NCBI RefSeq assembly: GCF_023208195.1
Contig: NZ_CP060034.1
Coordinates: forward strand, 1,116,001-1,180,000
DNA: 64,000 nucleotides
Origin: Nocardioides sp. InS609-2
Lineage (GTDB): Bacteria; Actinomycetota; Actinomycetes; Propionibacteriales; Nocardioidaceae
Direction of reading: 5' to 3'
The notes beneath the pieces were generated by a model. The model saw nothing but the letters and a program-made list of their open reading frames with translations. It searched no databases and was not told the DNA's origin. Below, in pieces: positions 1 through 12,405 of this stretch (position 1 is its first letter; every line of letters begins with the position of its first letter). The translations under genes were made by a program, and so were the position numbers.

Positions 1-2
1 CA

Positions 3-818
3 CGCCGCACCTCGGTCAGTGCGGTGGACCGGTTGGTCGATGCCGCGATCGCACGGTTCGACCCCGCCCGCGCCACCGAGGCCGCCCGACAGGCTGCCGA
101 CGGGCGGCGCGTGACGATCGATGAGGAGCACGTCTCGTTTGCGGGCACCATGCGGGTCACCGCGGAGCTCGACCTGGCCGATGCTCTCGACTTCGGGGCC
201 GCCGTCACCCAAGGAGCGCAGACGTTGAAGAGCCTCGGGTCCGAGGAGTCCCTCGATGCCCGGCGAGCGTCCGCGGTCGGAGAGCTGGCCCGGTCCCAGC
301 TCGCCCTCCCGTTGGGTGAGGAGGTTGCGCAGCAACCGTCTCGAAACCAAGGTTCAGCAGCGCGGCAGGTCGTCCTTCACGTGCACATGCGCGGCGGAGA
401 TCCGGTCGCCCGGCTCGAGCGCGGCAACCTCGCCACCCTCGACCAGATCGAACGCTGGTGCGGCCAGTCCCAGACCCAGGTGGTCGTGAGGCCGGTCATC
501 GACCTCAACGAACCCATCGTGTGCGACGGATACCAACCCTCGGCGCGGCTGCGCGAGCAGGTCATCCTCCGCGACCGGACCTGTGTGTTCCCCTGGTGCA
601 CCAGACCAGCGAGGTCCTGCGACCTCGACCACATCGTCCCGTGGCAGGACGGCTGCGAGACCTCGACGGCGAACCTTGCCGCATTGTGTCGACGACATCA
701 CTGGCTCAAGACCCACAGCGCCTGGCGCTACGAACGCACCGGCCTAGCGAAGTACACCTGGACCAGCCCCCGCGGCAACACCTACCTGCGCGACCCGTCC
801 GGCACCGAGCCCGGTTGA
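3..818 (+). CDS. DUF222/HNH endonuclease domain protein (13E12 type), 5'-truncated by window
   Basis: The frame is open to the left edge of the window, so the true start lies outside; the first internal GTG is at 24. The C-terminal quarter has an HNH nuclease core: Cys-x4-Cys in DRTCVFPWCTRP, then CDLDHIVPW, then CRRHHWLKTH, giving the zinc cysteines and the DH...HH metal/catalytic histidines. The upstream part matches the helical DUF222 region that precedes HNH in the actinobacterial 13E12 family. That family is multicopy in Nocardioides and Mycobacterium and often behaves as a mobile or repeat-like gene; its biological role is not established. The end of the gene looks intact, with the stop at 816-818. 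Confidence 0.85.
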   Translation, partial: RRTSVSAVDRLVDAAIARFDPARATEAARQAADGRRVTIDEEHVSFAGTMRVTAELDLADALDFGAAVTQGAQTLKSLGSEESLDARRASAVGELARSQLALPLGEEVAQQPSRNQGSAARQVVLHVHMRGGDPVARLERGNLATLDQIERWCGQSQTQVVVRPVIDLNEPIVCDGYQPSARLREQVILRDRTCVFPWCTRPARSCDLDHIVPWQDGCETSTANLAALCRRHHWLKTHSAWRYERTGLAKYTWTSPRGNTYLRDPSGTEPG

Positions 819-1053
819 CCACATCGCCCCACACCCCGTCGATCCGACCGGCGGGGTCCGAGTCGTGCCGCGAGCCGCCCTTGCCATCCGGACGCGCCTG
901 GCGTCTCACCGTGAGGCGCGACTTGTCCGTTCGCCTCGCCCTGGGGGTGTCACCACCTCCTGATCAGTGAGGCCCCTGAGGAGCTGACGACCTCTCATGC
1001 CGAGACGAGTGTGTTTGGGTGCACGGGTTCCCGGCGCCTGACACCCTGGTGCC

Positions 1054-1545
1054 GTGCGCTCTGATGGGGCAGTGTTGCCCGACCTTGCTGAGACGACGGT
1101 GTTGCACCGATTGCTGCTTGTGCGGTCTGACGAACTCCCAGACCTCGCTGCGCGTTGGCTTGCATCCGACCTTGTGGACACCGAGTCGGTGCGTGTGCTC
1201 GCGGGCTACGACCGGCGCGATGCTTGGGCGCTGGAGCAACTACTCGCTGATTCCGTCTCGGAGGCGAACGTCGATGTTCCCAGCGACACTGGCACCGTGC
1301 AGGGGATCGCTGTCGACTGGGTCGGAAGCGCCTGGCGGCAGACGCAAGACACCCGGTGGGCGGTCACAACCCTGGCGCACCTGGGCGAGACCGATCCAGA
1401 GTTCGACCTCGGGTTGTTCATCGGCCTCGACGACGAGTGGAGTGGCAGCTGGGGAAGGCTGGACGCTGACCTGAAGCAGGCTGCAAAGCAGGAGCTTGCG
1501 CGGTTGCTCCATGGCGATGACCACGGAGCATCGTCAACGCACTGA
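1054..1545 (+). CDS. hypothetical protein, 163 aa
   Basis: I do not recognise this acidic, soluble protein of 163 residues, which starts with GTG. It has no signal peptide and no membrane segment. The composition is rich in Leu, Ala, Asp and Trp, with repeated Asp-rich helices such as LLVRSDELPDLAARWLASDL near residues 20-40. This resembles a HEAT-like or small immunity-type fold, but that is only an impression. It lies between the HNH nuclease gene and an IS110 element and ends about 50 bases before the transposase stop, so its 3' flank may be an element junction. Coding potential is supported by the conventional third-position GC bias and the length. Confidence 0.55.
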   Translation: MRSDGAVLPDLAETTVLHRLLLVRSDELPDLAARWLASDLVDTESVRVLAGYDRRDAWALEQLLADSVSEANVDVPSDTGTVQGIAVDWVGSAWRQTQDTRWAVTTLAHLGETDPEFDLGLFIGLDDEWSGSWGRLDADLKQAAKQELARLLHGDDHGASSTH

Positions 1546-1596
1546 CATGCCGCGTTGTGGGCGGCTACGCTCGCCCGGATCTGGCTCCCCTCTGTG

Positions 1597-2802
1597 TCAA
1601 GGCGCTGTTCGAGTGAGGGTCTTCCGACCGGCTGGTGGGCGGCGTAGCGTCGGTTGTGCGGGTCCGGGAAGTGGCTTATCCGAAGTGTCGATTCGCGGGG
1701 GTAGGTCGGCCGCGCTGGATTCTTGAGTCGCCCCGCTGTGCCCTCCCGGATCCGCACCCTTAGCCGTTGCGGCGGCGGCGTTGTCGGCAACGAGTTGGCG
1801 GTAGACGACGTCGGACAGGCGTCGTTTCAGGCACCGCAACGCTTCCATCGGGGTCTTGCCCGCGGCGAGCTTGCGCCGGTAGTAGGCGCGGCCTTCGGTG
1901 TCGTGGCGGATCTGCACGATCGCCGCGACGTGGAGCATGTGGTTCATCCGCCGGTTCCCGGCTCGGGAGAGCCGGTGCCTGTTTTGCTCGCCCGAGGACG
2001 CATCGAGCGGTGCGGTCCCGGTCCAGGACGCGAACCTGTTTCGGTCGGCGAACCTGGCCACGTCACCGACGTCGGCCAGGGTGCGTGCGGCAACCGCGGG
2101 CCCGACCCCGTGTATGTCCATCAGTGACGACCCGCGTGCGGTGACCGCTGCCTTCAGCTCAGCCTTCATCTTCTTCAGCTTCGCGTCGACCGCGACCAGG
2201 TCTGCGATCTCCTCGGCCGCCATCCGCCGACGCGTCTTCCCAGCGATGTCACGGGGACGGACAGTGGCCAGCATCGCCTTGGCCTGCGCGGCGGACAGGT
2301 CACGTTTGCGCTGGCCAGGCAGCAGTTCGCTCAACAGTCGCTGCAACCGGTTCACGGTCTGGACCCGTTGGTGGGCAAGCTCGTCGCGGCGGTCGGTGAG
2401 CATCCGCAACGCCTCGAGCTCACCATCGGCGGCCACGGTGCGCAGCCCCGGGGTGCGCACGGCGACTACCGCGATCGAGTGCGCATCGAGGGCGTCGGTC
2501 TTGCGGTTGTGGCCAGTGTCGAAGAGCCGCACCCGCGCTGCGAGCTTCGCCGGCACATCAACAACAAGCTCGCCGTTCTCGACCAGGCGCTGAGCCAACG
2601 GACGGCCGGCGCCGTTGGCTCCCTCGACCGCCCACGTGCGGCGTTGCCACTGCCTCACATAACGCTGCATCGCGGCATAGCCGGCCTTGTCGCTCGGGAA
2701 CCGGCCGGTACCGAGGAGCTGTTCGTTGGTATCGACGACCTCGATCGTGGCCGACATCTTGTGGGGATCGACCCCGATGATCACGCCCTTCGTTGCGCTC
2801 AT
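1597..2802 (-). CDS. IS110-family transposase (first copy)
   Basis: This is a DEDD transposase of the IS110 family. The RuvC-like half has Asp12 in GVDPHK, Glu60 in AVEGANG, and Asp103/Asp106 in KTDALDA. The C-terminal half has the helix-hairpin-helix part (DIHGVGPAVAARTLADVGD) and the serine-bearing LDASSGEQ segment that supplies the nucleophile in this family. I chose the ATG at 2802 because GAGG sits 8 bases upstream. In-frame starts at 2853 and 2889 exist but have no well-placed ribosome site. The last ~60 residues are a Pro/Arg-rich tail beyond the usual family end. The frame is intact, so the enzyme could be active. IS110 enzymes use a bridge RNA encoded by the non-coding end of the element to choose targets; the region just upstream is the candidate. 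Confidence 0.9.
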   Translation of the reverse strand: MSATKGVIIGVDPHKMSATIEVVDTNEQLLGTGRFPSDKAGYAAMQRYVRQWQRRTWAVEGANGAGRPLAQRLVENGELVVDVPAKLAARVRLFDTGHNRKTDALDAHSIAVVAVRTPGLRTVAADGELEALRMLTDRRDELAHQRVQTVNRLQRLLSELLPGQRKRDLSAAQAKAMLATVRPRDIAGKTRRRMAAEEIADLVAVDAKLKKMKAELKAAVTARGSSLMDIHGVGPAVAARTLADVGDVARFADRNRFASWTGTAPLDASSGEQNRHRLSRAGNRRMNHMLHVAAIVQIRHDTEGRAYYRRKLAAGKTPMEALRCLKRRLSDVVYRQLVADNAAAATAKGADPGGHSGATQESSAADLPPRIDTSDKPLPGPAQPTLRRPPAGRKTLTRTAP

Positions 2803-3037
2803 CCTGCTCACCTCGTCTGTCACTCGTTCCGATAGAGACGGCGAGGTGGGCATTGCTACTACGAGCTGGGCAGTCCCCTCTTGAGCCACGCCTCGTCACG
2901 GTGACCAGCGGGTCGCAGACCGAAAGTGAGCCACACCCCAAAACCCGGGTGGGCAGCCGCGATTGAGAGCGTCCCGCCGATCACCTAGATCGAAGTCTGG
3001 CCAGACACCGATCCTGCCGGAAGTCTCCTAGTCCGAA
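2803..3037 (-). other. non-coding stretch between the two IS110 elements; possible bridge-RNA region
   Basis: About 235 bases upstream of the first IS110 transposase have no convincing gene. In IS110-group elements the long left end upstream of the transposase encodes the bridge RNA, so this interval is the place to look. I see short self-complementary tracts, including CGGA...TCCG around 3017-3036 and a C-rich/G-rich pair around 2935-2955, but no structure I can assign with confidence. The outer end of this element is not defined by any repeat that I can see. Confidence 0.3.
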
Positions 3038-3098
3038 AATGAAGGGTGAGTGGGCAGGTGGCAGCTCCCGGCGGAGCCGGGAATCAGGTCTGTGCAGG

Positions 3099-4367
3099 TC
3101 AGGCTGCGGATTCGAGGGTGACTCGGTAGCCGAGGGCTTCGAGCTGTCGGATGTGGTTGCGCTTCTTGGTCTCGGTGTTGACGTTTCGTACGAAGTGGTC
3201 GGCTCCGAGGTCGTTGAAGCCGGCGTCGGGGTCAGCGAGTAGGTGCCAGATAACGACGAGGATGGAGCGGCCGACCGCGACGATCGCCTTCTTCTTGCCC
3301 CGGCGTCGCGCGATCCTGCGGTAACGCTCTCCGAGGAACGTGTCGCTGCGGCCGGCGATGACCGCGGCCTCCCCGAGAACCCGTGCCAGGTACCGGTTGC
3401 CGTGTCCGGTGGACCCGTTGCCCTTGCTCTTGCCCGCGGAGGACTTGAACCCCGGTGAGAACTTCGCCCACGAGCACAGGTGCCCGGCCGTGGGGAACCG
3501 GGTCATGTCCACGCCGATCTCGGCGATGATGATCGCGGCCGCGATAGGTCCGATATCGGGGATCTCGTCAAGGCGTACGGCGTCTCGGGCGAACGGGGCC
3601 AGGAGCGACTCGATCTGTGCGTCCAGCACGGCGATGTCGGCGTCGATCCCGTCGATGCGGGCCAGCATCTGAGCCAGCAGGAACCGGTGATGGTCATCGA
3701 AGTGACCCGTGAACGCCTCCTGCAGTTGGGGGATCTTGGCGCGCATCCGAGTCCGCGCCATGTTCGCCAGGACCTTCGGATCACGTTCGCCAGCGATCAT
3801 CGCTGCCATCATCTGTCGCCCAGAGACACCGAAGATGTCCGAGGCCACCACCGAGAGCTTGATGCAGGCGTCCTCCAACAACTTCTCGACCCGATTCTTC
3901 TCCGCGGTCCTTGCTCCGACCAGGTCGATCCGGTAGCGAGTGAAGTCGCGCAGCTGGCGGATCGGCCGCGGCGGCACGAAGCTGGGCCGCAGCATCTGGC
4001 GCTCCGCGACCTTGCACAACCAGACCGCATCGAGCACGTCGGTCTTGGGTCGCCCCGGTAGGTGGCGGACGTCGCCGGCGTTGACCAGCCACGGCTGCAG
4101 GCCATGAGCCTCGAGCAGGTAGAACACCGGCTTCCAATAGTCCGAGGTCGCCTCCATCACCACCCGTTCGATGCCGAGATCGACCAGGTGATTGGCCAAC
4201 TCGGTCAACGACCGGGTCATCGTCGAGTGAGTCGAGACCTCCTGCAGACGTCTCTTCGCACCGCCTGTCCCGGGGACCCGGACACAGCAGACCAGCTCTG
4301 CTTTGCCGATGTCCACGGCGGCCACCCGCTCGATGATCTGTTCCTCGTCGACCGACTCAGCCAGCAT
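3099..4367 (-). CDS. IS110-family transposase (second, different from the first)
   Basis: The protein has 422 residues and the complete IS110 DEDD set: Asp19 (VAAVDIGKAEL), Glu72 (VVMEATSDY), Asp110 and Asp113 (GRPKTDVLDAVWL). The C-terminal transposase part follows, with the helix-hairpin-helix segment IPDIGPIAAAIIIAEIG and the nucleophile-serine region GFKSSAGKSKGNG. It differs strongly from the first IS110 protein, so the two are separate insertions rather than a tandem copy. The frame is intact. Its upstream leader is only 81 bases long before the IS630 end, which suggests that the IS630 insertion cut its regulatory or bridge-RNA region. Confidence 0.92.
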   Translation of the reverse strand: MLAESVDEEQIIERVAAVDIGKAELVCCVRVPGTGGAKRRLQEVSTHSTMTRSLTELANHLVDLGIERVVMEATSDYWKPVFYLLEAHGLQPWLVNAGDVRHLPGRPKTDVLDAVWLCKVAERQMLRPSFVPPRPIRQLRDFTRYRIDLVGARTAEKNRVEKLLEDACIKLSVVASDIFGVSGRQMMAAMIAGERDPKVLANMARTRMRAKIPQLQEAFTGHFDDHHRFLLAQMLARIDGIDADIAVLDAQIESLLAPFARDAVRLDEIPDIGPIAAAIIIAEIGVDMTRFPTAGHLCSWAKFSPGFKSSAGKSKGNGSTGHGNRYLARVLGEAAVIAGRSDTFLGERYRRIARRRGKKKAIVAVGRSILVVIWHLLADPDAGFNDLGADHFVRNVNTETKKRNHIRQLEALGYRVTLESAA

Positions 4368-4450
4368 TGGTTCTCATCTCCCACCTCCACGAGTTCTCGA
4401 CGTTGAACCACGTGACCGTCCGGGGAGACCACAGAAAGAAGCAGAATCTA

Positions 4451-5597
4451 GTGGTCCGCGTGGGAAATAGTCATCGGGTTGATGAAGTGAAATCATGGGC
4501 GCATGGCGAATCGACCTGCTCCGGCCCTGGTGCTGCGTGATGGTGACCGGGACAAGCTCGAGCGACTGACTCGCTCCTCGACGGTCTCGGCTGGTGCGGC
4601 TCAACGGGCTCGGATCGTGTTGCTGGCAGCCGACGGGGTGCCGAACGACCAGATCTGCGAGCTCGTCGGGTGCGGCCGTCAGAAGGTGCTGCAGTGGCGG
4701 GGCCGCTACCAGGGCAAGGGCATGGCCGGGCTCCTCGACCGGCAGCGTCCGGGCCGTCCGCGCACGATCGACCATCGCAAAATCGTGGCCGAGACACTGA
4801 AGCCCCCGCCGAAGAAGCTCGGCGTGACGCACTGGTCCACGCGGCTGTTGGCGGCTCGGTTGAAGGTCAGCGCCTACACCGTCGCGGAGGCTTGGCGTTC
4901 CTACGGGGTCAAGCCGTGGCGCTCGGAGTCGTTCCGGTTCTCCACCGATCCCGAACTCGAGGCCAAGGTCATCGACATCGTCGGGCTGTACCTGAACCCG
5001 CCAGAGAACGCGATCGTGCTGTGCGTGGACGAGAAGTCCCAGATCCAGGCACTGGACCGCACCATGCCGGTCCTTCCGATGCAACCCGGGCTCGTCGAAC
5101 GCCGCTCTCACGACTACGTCCGCCACGGCACCACCACCTTGTTCGCCGCGCTGGAGATCGCCACCGGGAAGGTCACCGCCGCTCTCAAGCCGCGGCACCG
5201 CAACCAAGAGTTCCTCGCGTTCCTCAAGCAGGTCGAACGCGCCTACCGCGACGTCGTCGACGAGACCGGCCAGCCCGTCGATCTGCACCTGGTGATGGAC
5301 AACTACGCCGCCCACAAACACGCCAACGTGAAGAACTGGCTCATCGAGAACCCGCGCTTCAAGATCCACTTCACCCCGACCCACGCCTCCTGGATGAACC
5401 TCGTCGAGGTCTGGTTCTCCCTCATCGAACGCCAAGCCATCCGCCGCGGCGTGTTCACCTCGGTCAAGGACCTCAACACCAAGATCCGCACCTACATCGA
5501 CTGCTGGAACGAACGCTCCCACCCCTTCGTCTGGACCAAGACCGCCGACGAGATCCTCACCAAAGCCAACCGGATGAAGACTTCAAATCCGGACCAC
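4451..5597 (+). mobile_element. IS630-family insertion sequence, copy 1 (1147 bp)
   Basis: The element begins GTGGTCCG and ends CGGACCAC, a perfect 8-bp terminal inverted repeat with weaker similarity further in. It is flanked by TA at 4449-4450 and 5598-5599, within a C-TA...TA-G context. IS630 elements duplicate TA and are known to prefer CTAG targets, which fits exactly. It carries one gene and a ~52-base leader. A second copy at 43985-45131 differs at only two positions that I found. Confidence 0.92.
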
Positions 5598-5600
5598 TAG
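4503..5600 (+). CDS. IS630-family transposase, copy 1
   Basis: This 365-residue DDE transposase has an N-terminal helix-turn-helix region (AQRARIVLLAADGVPNDQI) followed by a second helical domain. The RNase H-like core has Asp176 in CVDEKS, Asp266 in VMDNYAAHK and Glu302 in WMNLVEVW. The gene reads to the last base of the element (His codon CAC), and its TAG stop is made by the duplicated target TA plus the flanking G. It is intact. It differs from copy 2 at two sites: Ala for Thr in HKHANVK (base 5322) and Lys for Arg in VWTKTADE (base 5539). Confidence 0.95.
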   Translation: MANRPAPALVLRDGDRDKLERLTRSSTVSAGAAQRARIVLLAADGVPNDQICELVGCGRQKVLQWRGRYQGKGMAGLLDRQRPGRPRTIDHRKIVAETLKPPPKKLGVTHWSTRLLAARLKVSAYTVAEAWRSYGVKPWRSESFRFSTDPELEAKVIDIVGLYLNPPENAIVLCVDEKSQIQALDRTMPVLPMQPGLVERRSHDYVRHGTTTLFAALEIATGKVTAALKPRHRNQEFLAFLKQVERAYRDVVDETGQPVDLHLVMDNYAAHKHANVKNWLIENPRFKIHFTPTHASWMNLVEVWFSLIERQAIRRGVFTSVKDLNTKIRTYIDCWNERSHPFVWTKTADEILTKANRMKTSNPDH

Positions 5601-6050
5601 TCCTCGTGCTCGCCCGCAGAGGCGGCAACAATGAAGGGCCCAGAGCGTGATCCCCGCGCCCGGCTAGTAGACGCCCTCAACGGAGCATAGAGACACGGCG
5701 TCACCGGACGACACGAGAACATTTTCGCCCGGGAACGGGCGCCCCGGAAGGGGCAACTTGGCTAGTAGCCGCGATCCGCGCTTGTGCGGCATCCGCTCAA
5801 CCGGGATTCGGATTGGCCCACTTGCCGCGTGCGCCCTCGGGCTGAAGCGGTTCTCAGCATCGAGACATGAAACTGAAGCCATGGCCTCGACATCCCACAG
5901 CTGATCGCCTCCGACGGCCAAAGGAGTAAGCCGAAGTCGAGGCAGCCCGGACCCCTCAGGCCTGCGACCTTGTGTGCCACCCCCGTGCGAGGGAGCGAGT
6001 TGGCCCGCGAGAGGGTGGTAGGCGTCTTCATGACCCTGGAGGCTGCAGAC
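5601..6050. other. intergenic region between IS630 and histidine kinase
   Basis: About 450 bases have no gene that I can support. The first ~38 bases probably belong to the split IS110 element. A GGCTAGTAG 9-mer occurs twice, at 5662-5670 and 5760-5768, and there are GC-rich self-complementary tracts near 5725-5755. The kinase promoter should lie at the right end, but I see no clear -35/-10 pair. Confidence 0.4.
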
Positions 6051-7316
6051 ATGAGAGTCGTACTTGCCCATGTCCGTCGATGGGCCGGCGCGCCACAAGT
6101 CTTCGCGCTGACCGCTCTGGTCGCTACAGCGTTGCTTGTGGTGCTGGAGAGTCAGACCCCGTGGGACATCACTTACACGCCGACGTCGGGCAACGGGTTC
6201 ATCGTGGAGTCCAACGTGCGGCCAGTATGGGCGGTCTTGGGGAGCATCCTTCTTGTCGGCGCCCCTCTTGCGGCTTTGCGCTCGGTGCTGCTCGGAGTCC
6301 TGCTGGTGTTGCCTCGCCTGATCATGGGGTTGGCAATTGGGTTTGCCTGGCCGTGGACGGCCTATGCCGCGTTCATGTCTGTCGCGGTGTGCGCCTCCTG
6401 GAGGCGCCCGCGAGTGGCCCGGTTCGTAGCAGCGGTAGCCGTGGCGCAGCCGATCGCGGTGATCGCGAATCGGGGCCGGATGATGACTCCTGGTGGGTCG
6501 GTCGAGCTTGGGCTTCAGGGGGCAGGCACATCGGGGCTGATCCTCACCGGCGTCTTTTATGTGGTCGCGACGGTCCTGGTCATGCTGCTCACGATCCTCC
6601 TGCGGCGAGAAGCCGCGCGAGAACGCGATCTCTTTGAGCTGGTCCGTGGCCGCCGTGAGGTGGCCAGCAATGCCGCTGTGTTGGGTGAGCGCGCAAGGCT
6701 GGCCCGTGACCTGCACGACGTGGTCGCCCACCATGTCTCGTTGATCGCGGTTCGGGCTGAGACTGCGCCCTACACCTATCCCGACCTGTCAGCTGAGGCC
6801 CGTGACGTGCTTGCCGAGATCGCCGACGAGGCGCGTAAGGCACTCGATGAGCTGCGTGGCGTGCTCGGAATCCTGCGGCGCTCCGACGGGGATTCCCAGC
6901 TCGCGCCCCAACCGACCGCCGTGAGCATTGGGCGCCTGGTGCTTGATGCGCAGGCGGCCACGGACGTCGTCTCGGGTTCGCTGCAGGGGCTGGAAGCCGT
7001 TCAGCCAACACCGGGATATGTGGCCTACCGGGTCGTTCAGGAGGCGCTCACCAATGCGCGTCGGCACGCTCCCGGGGCAGCCGTGGACGTGACAGCGCAC
7101 GGTGACGGCGCCGGCGGCATCAGAGTGTTGGTGAGCAACCGTGCCCCTCGCGACGCCGGACTCGAGCGCGGCCGAGGACTGGCTGGCATGGCCGAGCGGG
7201 TGGACGCCGCCGGAGGGCACCTCGAGATCGAACTCCGCGACGGTGACTTCGTGGTCGAGGCCCGTCTCCCGGCGGTATCCCGTCCAAGGCATCACGAGCA
7301 GGAGGACCCTCAATGA
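6051..7316 (+). CDS. sensor histidine kinase, NarL/DesK type
   Basis: The protein has 421 residues. Several hydrophobic segments in the first ~190 residues (for example VFALTALVATALLVV and GLILTGVFYVVATVLVMLLTILL) indicate a membrane-embedded sensor without a large external domain. The dimerisation/phosphoacceptor domain is HisKA_3 type, with His222 in ARDLHDVVAHHV. The ATPase domain has the N-box EALTNARRHA and the G-box GRGLAGMAERV. The start at 6051 is preceded by GAGG at 8-base spacing; upstream in-frame starts at 6030 and 5970 lack this. The stop overlaps the start of the downstream response regulator (ATGA), so the two are translationally coupled. The signal is unknown; in actinobacteria such pairs often sense cell-envelope stress. 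Confidence 0.9.
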   Translation: MRVVLAHVRRWAGAPQVFALTALVATALLVVLESQTPWDITYTPTSGNGFIVESNVRPVWAVLGSILLVGAPLAALRSVLLGVLLVLPRLIMGLAIGFAWPWTAYAAFMSVAVCASWRRPRVARFVAAVAVAQPIAVIANRGRMMTPGGSVELGLQGAGTSGLILTGVFYVVATVLVMLLTILLRREAARERDLFELVRGRREVASNAAVLGERARLARDLHDVVAHHVSLIAVRAETAPYTYPDLSAEARDVLAEIADEARKALDELRGVLGILRRSDGDSQLAPQPTAVSIGRLVLDAQAATDVVSGSLQGLEAVQPTPGYVAYRVVQEALTNARRHAPGAAVDVTAHGDGAGGIRVLVSNRAPRDAGLERGRGLAGMAERVDAAGGHLEIELRDGDFVVEARLPAVSRPRHHEQEDPQ

Positions 7317-7960
7317 GGGTCGTGGTCGCCGATGACCAGCCGATCATCTGCGCGGGGTTCGCCGCCCTGCTCGACGCGCAGCCCGGTCTCGATGTCGTCG
7401 GCACCGCCGGAGACGGTGCGGAGCTGCTGGCGTTGGTCGCGGCCGAACAGCCCGACGTGGCACTCGTCGACGTCCGGATGCCGGTGATGGACGGCATCGA
7501 GGCGACCAGATTGATCGCAGCCAGACACCCCACTCGAGTCCTGATCCTGACGACCTTCGATCTCGACGAGTACGTCTTCGATGCCCTTCGCGCCGGCGCC
7601 AGCGGGTTCCTCCTCAAGGACGTGACCGGACCACGCCTCGTGGAAGCGGTACGAATGGTTGGGGAGGGCTCAATGCTGCTGGGTCCCGGAGTGACCCGGC
7701 GACTGGTCGAGGACTTCGGCGTGCGCCGAGAGCCCACCGTGGACCCCTTGATGAGTCGAGGCCTGACAGCGCGCGAACGCGAGATCCTCTACCTGCTGGG
7801 CCGAGGGTGGTCCAACGCGGAGATCGCGGAGTCCCTCGTGCTCGCAGTCGAGACAGTAAAGAGCCACGTGGCGGAAGTCTTGCGCAAGCTCGCTTTGCGT
7901 GACCGAGTCCAAGTGGTGGTGTGGTGCTACGAGAACGGTCTGGCGCAGCCGGGGCCTTGA
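7313..7960 (+). CDS. NarL/LuxR-family response regulator
   Basis: This 215-residue two-domain regulator is the partner of the preceding kinase. The N-terminal receiver domain has the acidic pair in VVADDQP, the phosphoacceptor Asp53 in ALVDVRMPVMDG, and the conserved Thr/Lys in LTTFDLDEY and FLLKDV. The C-terminal GerE/LuxR helix-turn-helix reads LTAREREILYLLGRGWSNAEIAESLVLAVETVKSHV. Phosphotransfer from the kinase is expected to promote dimerisation and promoter binding. Targets are not evident; the gene's own operon and the downstream transporter at 8289 are possible. Length and both domains are typical and complete. Confidence 0.93.
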   Translation: MRVVVADDQPIICAGFAALLDAQPGLDVVGTAGDGAELLALVAAEQPDVALVDVRMPVMDGIEATRLIAARHPTRVLILTTFDLDEYVFDALRAGASGFLLKDVTGPRLVEAVRMVGEGSMLLGPGVTRRLVEDFGVRREPTVDPLMSRGLTAREREILYLLGRGWSNAEIAESLVLAVETVKSHVAEVLRKLALRDRVQVVVWCYENGLAQPGP

Positions 7961-8288
7961 TGGATCCAGCCACCAATCCCGATGATCCGAGTCCCTGCGC
8001 GGGCCCAATGACCGCGATAGCCACGGCATGAGATGCAGCCCAGCCGGATCCTGCAGAACGGTGAGGCCTGACACAAGAGCAGAGGCTGCGTGCCCCCATC
8101 CCACGCAGTACAAGCAGTGATCTCAGCTGCAACGAAGAGCGATCGAACGTCCTGACATGCCGCGATTCGCGCGTCTGCGACCCCCACTCATGCCGTTGAA
8201 CGGTCCGTGTCAGCTGGACGTGCGACAGGTGCTGACGCCCCCCTGCCCCGATGCACTGGCTCGAACGCGCTGTGGCAGCCTTCGGCCA
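7961..8288. other. intergenic region before the MFS gene
   Basis: These 328 bases separate the response regulator from the best start of the transporter. The transporter frame is open upstream to 8157, but the extra residues (Pro/Cys/Arg-rich) do not look like transporter sequence. I see no strong terminator, promoter or small gene. Confidence 0.4.
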
Positions 8289-12302
<4,014 letters not shown>

Positions 12303-12321
12303 AACTTTCGATTAAATTGAT

Positions 12322-12377
12322 TTGAGGGAATGAATCCCGATCCCTACGCTGTTGATGAAACGAAACGGTTTCGTTTC
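12322..12377 (+). promoter_or_regulatory. promoter and palindromic operator of the tetR-efflux operon
   Basis: A -35-like TTGAGG at 12322-12327 and a -10-like TACGCT at 12345-12350 are 17 bases apart. Right behind them, at 12357-12377, is a perfect inverted repeat with arms GAAACGAAAC and GTTTCGTTTC around a single G. It overlaps the expected transcription start and lies 28 bases before the tetR start codon. This is the normal arrangement for TetR autorepression. The symmetry is seen directly; binding by the adjacent TetR protein is inferred. Confidence 0.8.
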
Positions 12378-12405
12378 AACCCAATCGACAGGCAGGCAGG
12401 ACCGG

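Larger units (their letters stand above)
3047..5629 (-). mobile_element. IS110-family element (second), interrupted by IS630; ends inferred
   Basis: The transposase at 3099-4367 lies between two copies of the 9-mer AATGAAGGG, at 3038-3046 and 5630-5638. Removing the IS630 insertion and its duplicated TA leaves about 1.43 kb, a normal size for an IS110 element with a 1.27-kb gene. IS110 elements lack ordinary terminal inverted repeats and can leave a short core repeated at both ends, so this 9-mer is a reasonable candidate core. On this reading, the transposase leader is split into 4368-4448 and 5601-5629. The boundaries are an inference from the repeat only. Confidence 0.4.

Noticed and set aside
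2803..2889. N-terminal extension of the first IS110 transposase (start at 2889)
   Set aside because: No good ribosome site, and the family normally begins close to the GVDPHK motif; the 2802 start has GAGG.
4448..4451. A 4-bp CTAG target duplication for IS630
   Set aside because: The data fit the known IS630 rule of a TA duplication within a CTAG target; the outer C and G belong to the target, not to a duplicated 4-mer.
4374..5522. Long antisense frames across both IS630 copies (also 43848-45056)
   Set aside because: They lie opposite the intact transposases and are mainly low-complexity Gly/Val/Asp/Leu sequence.
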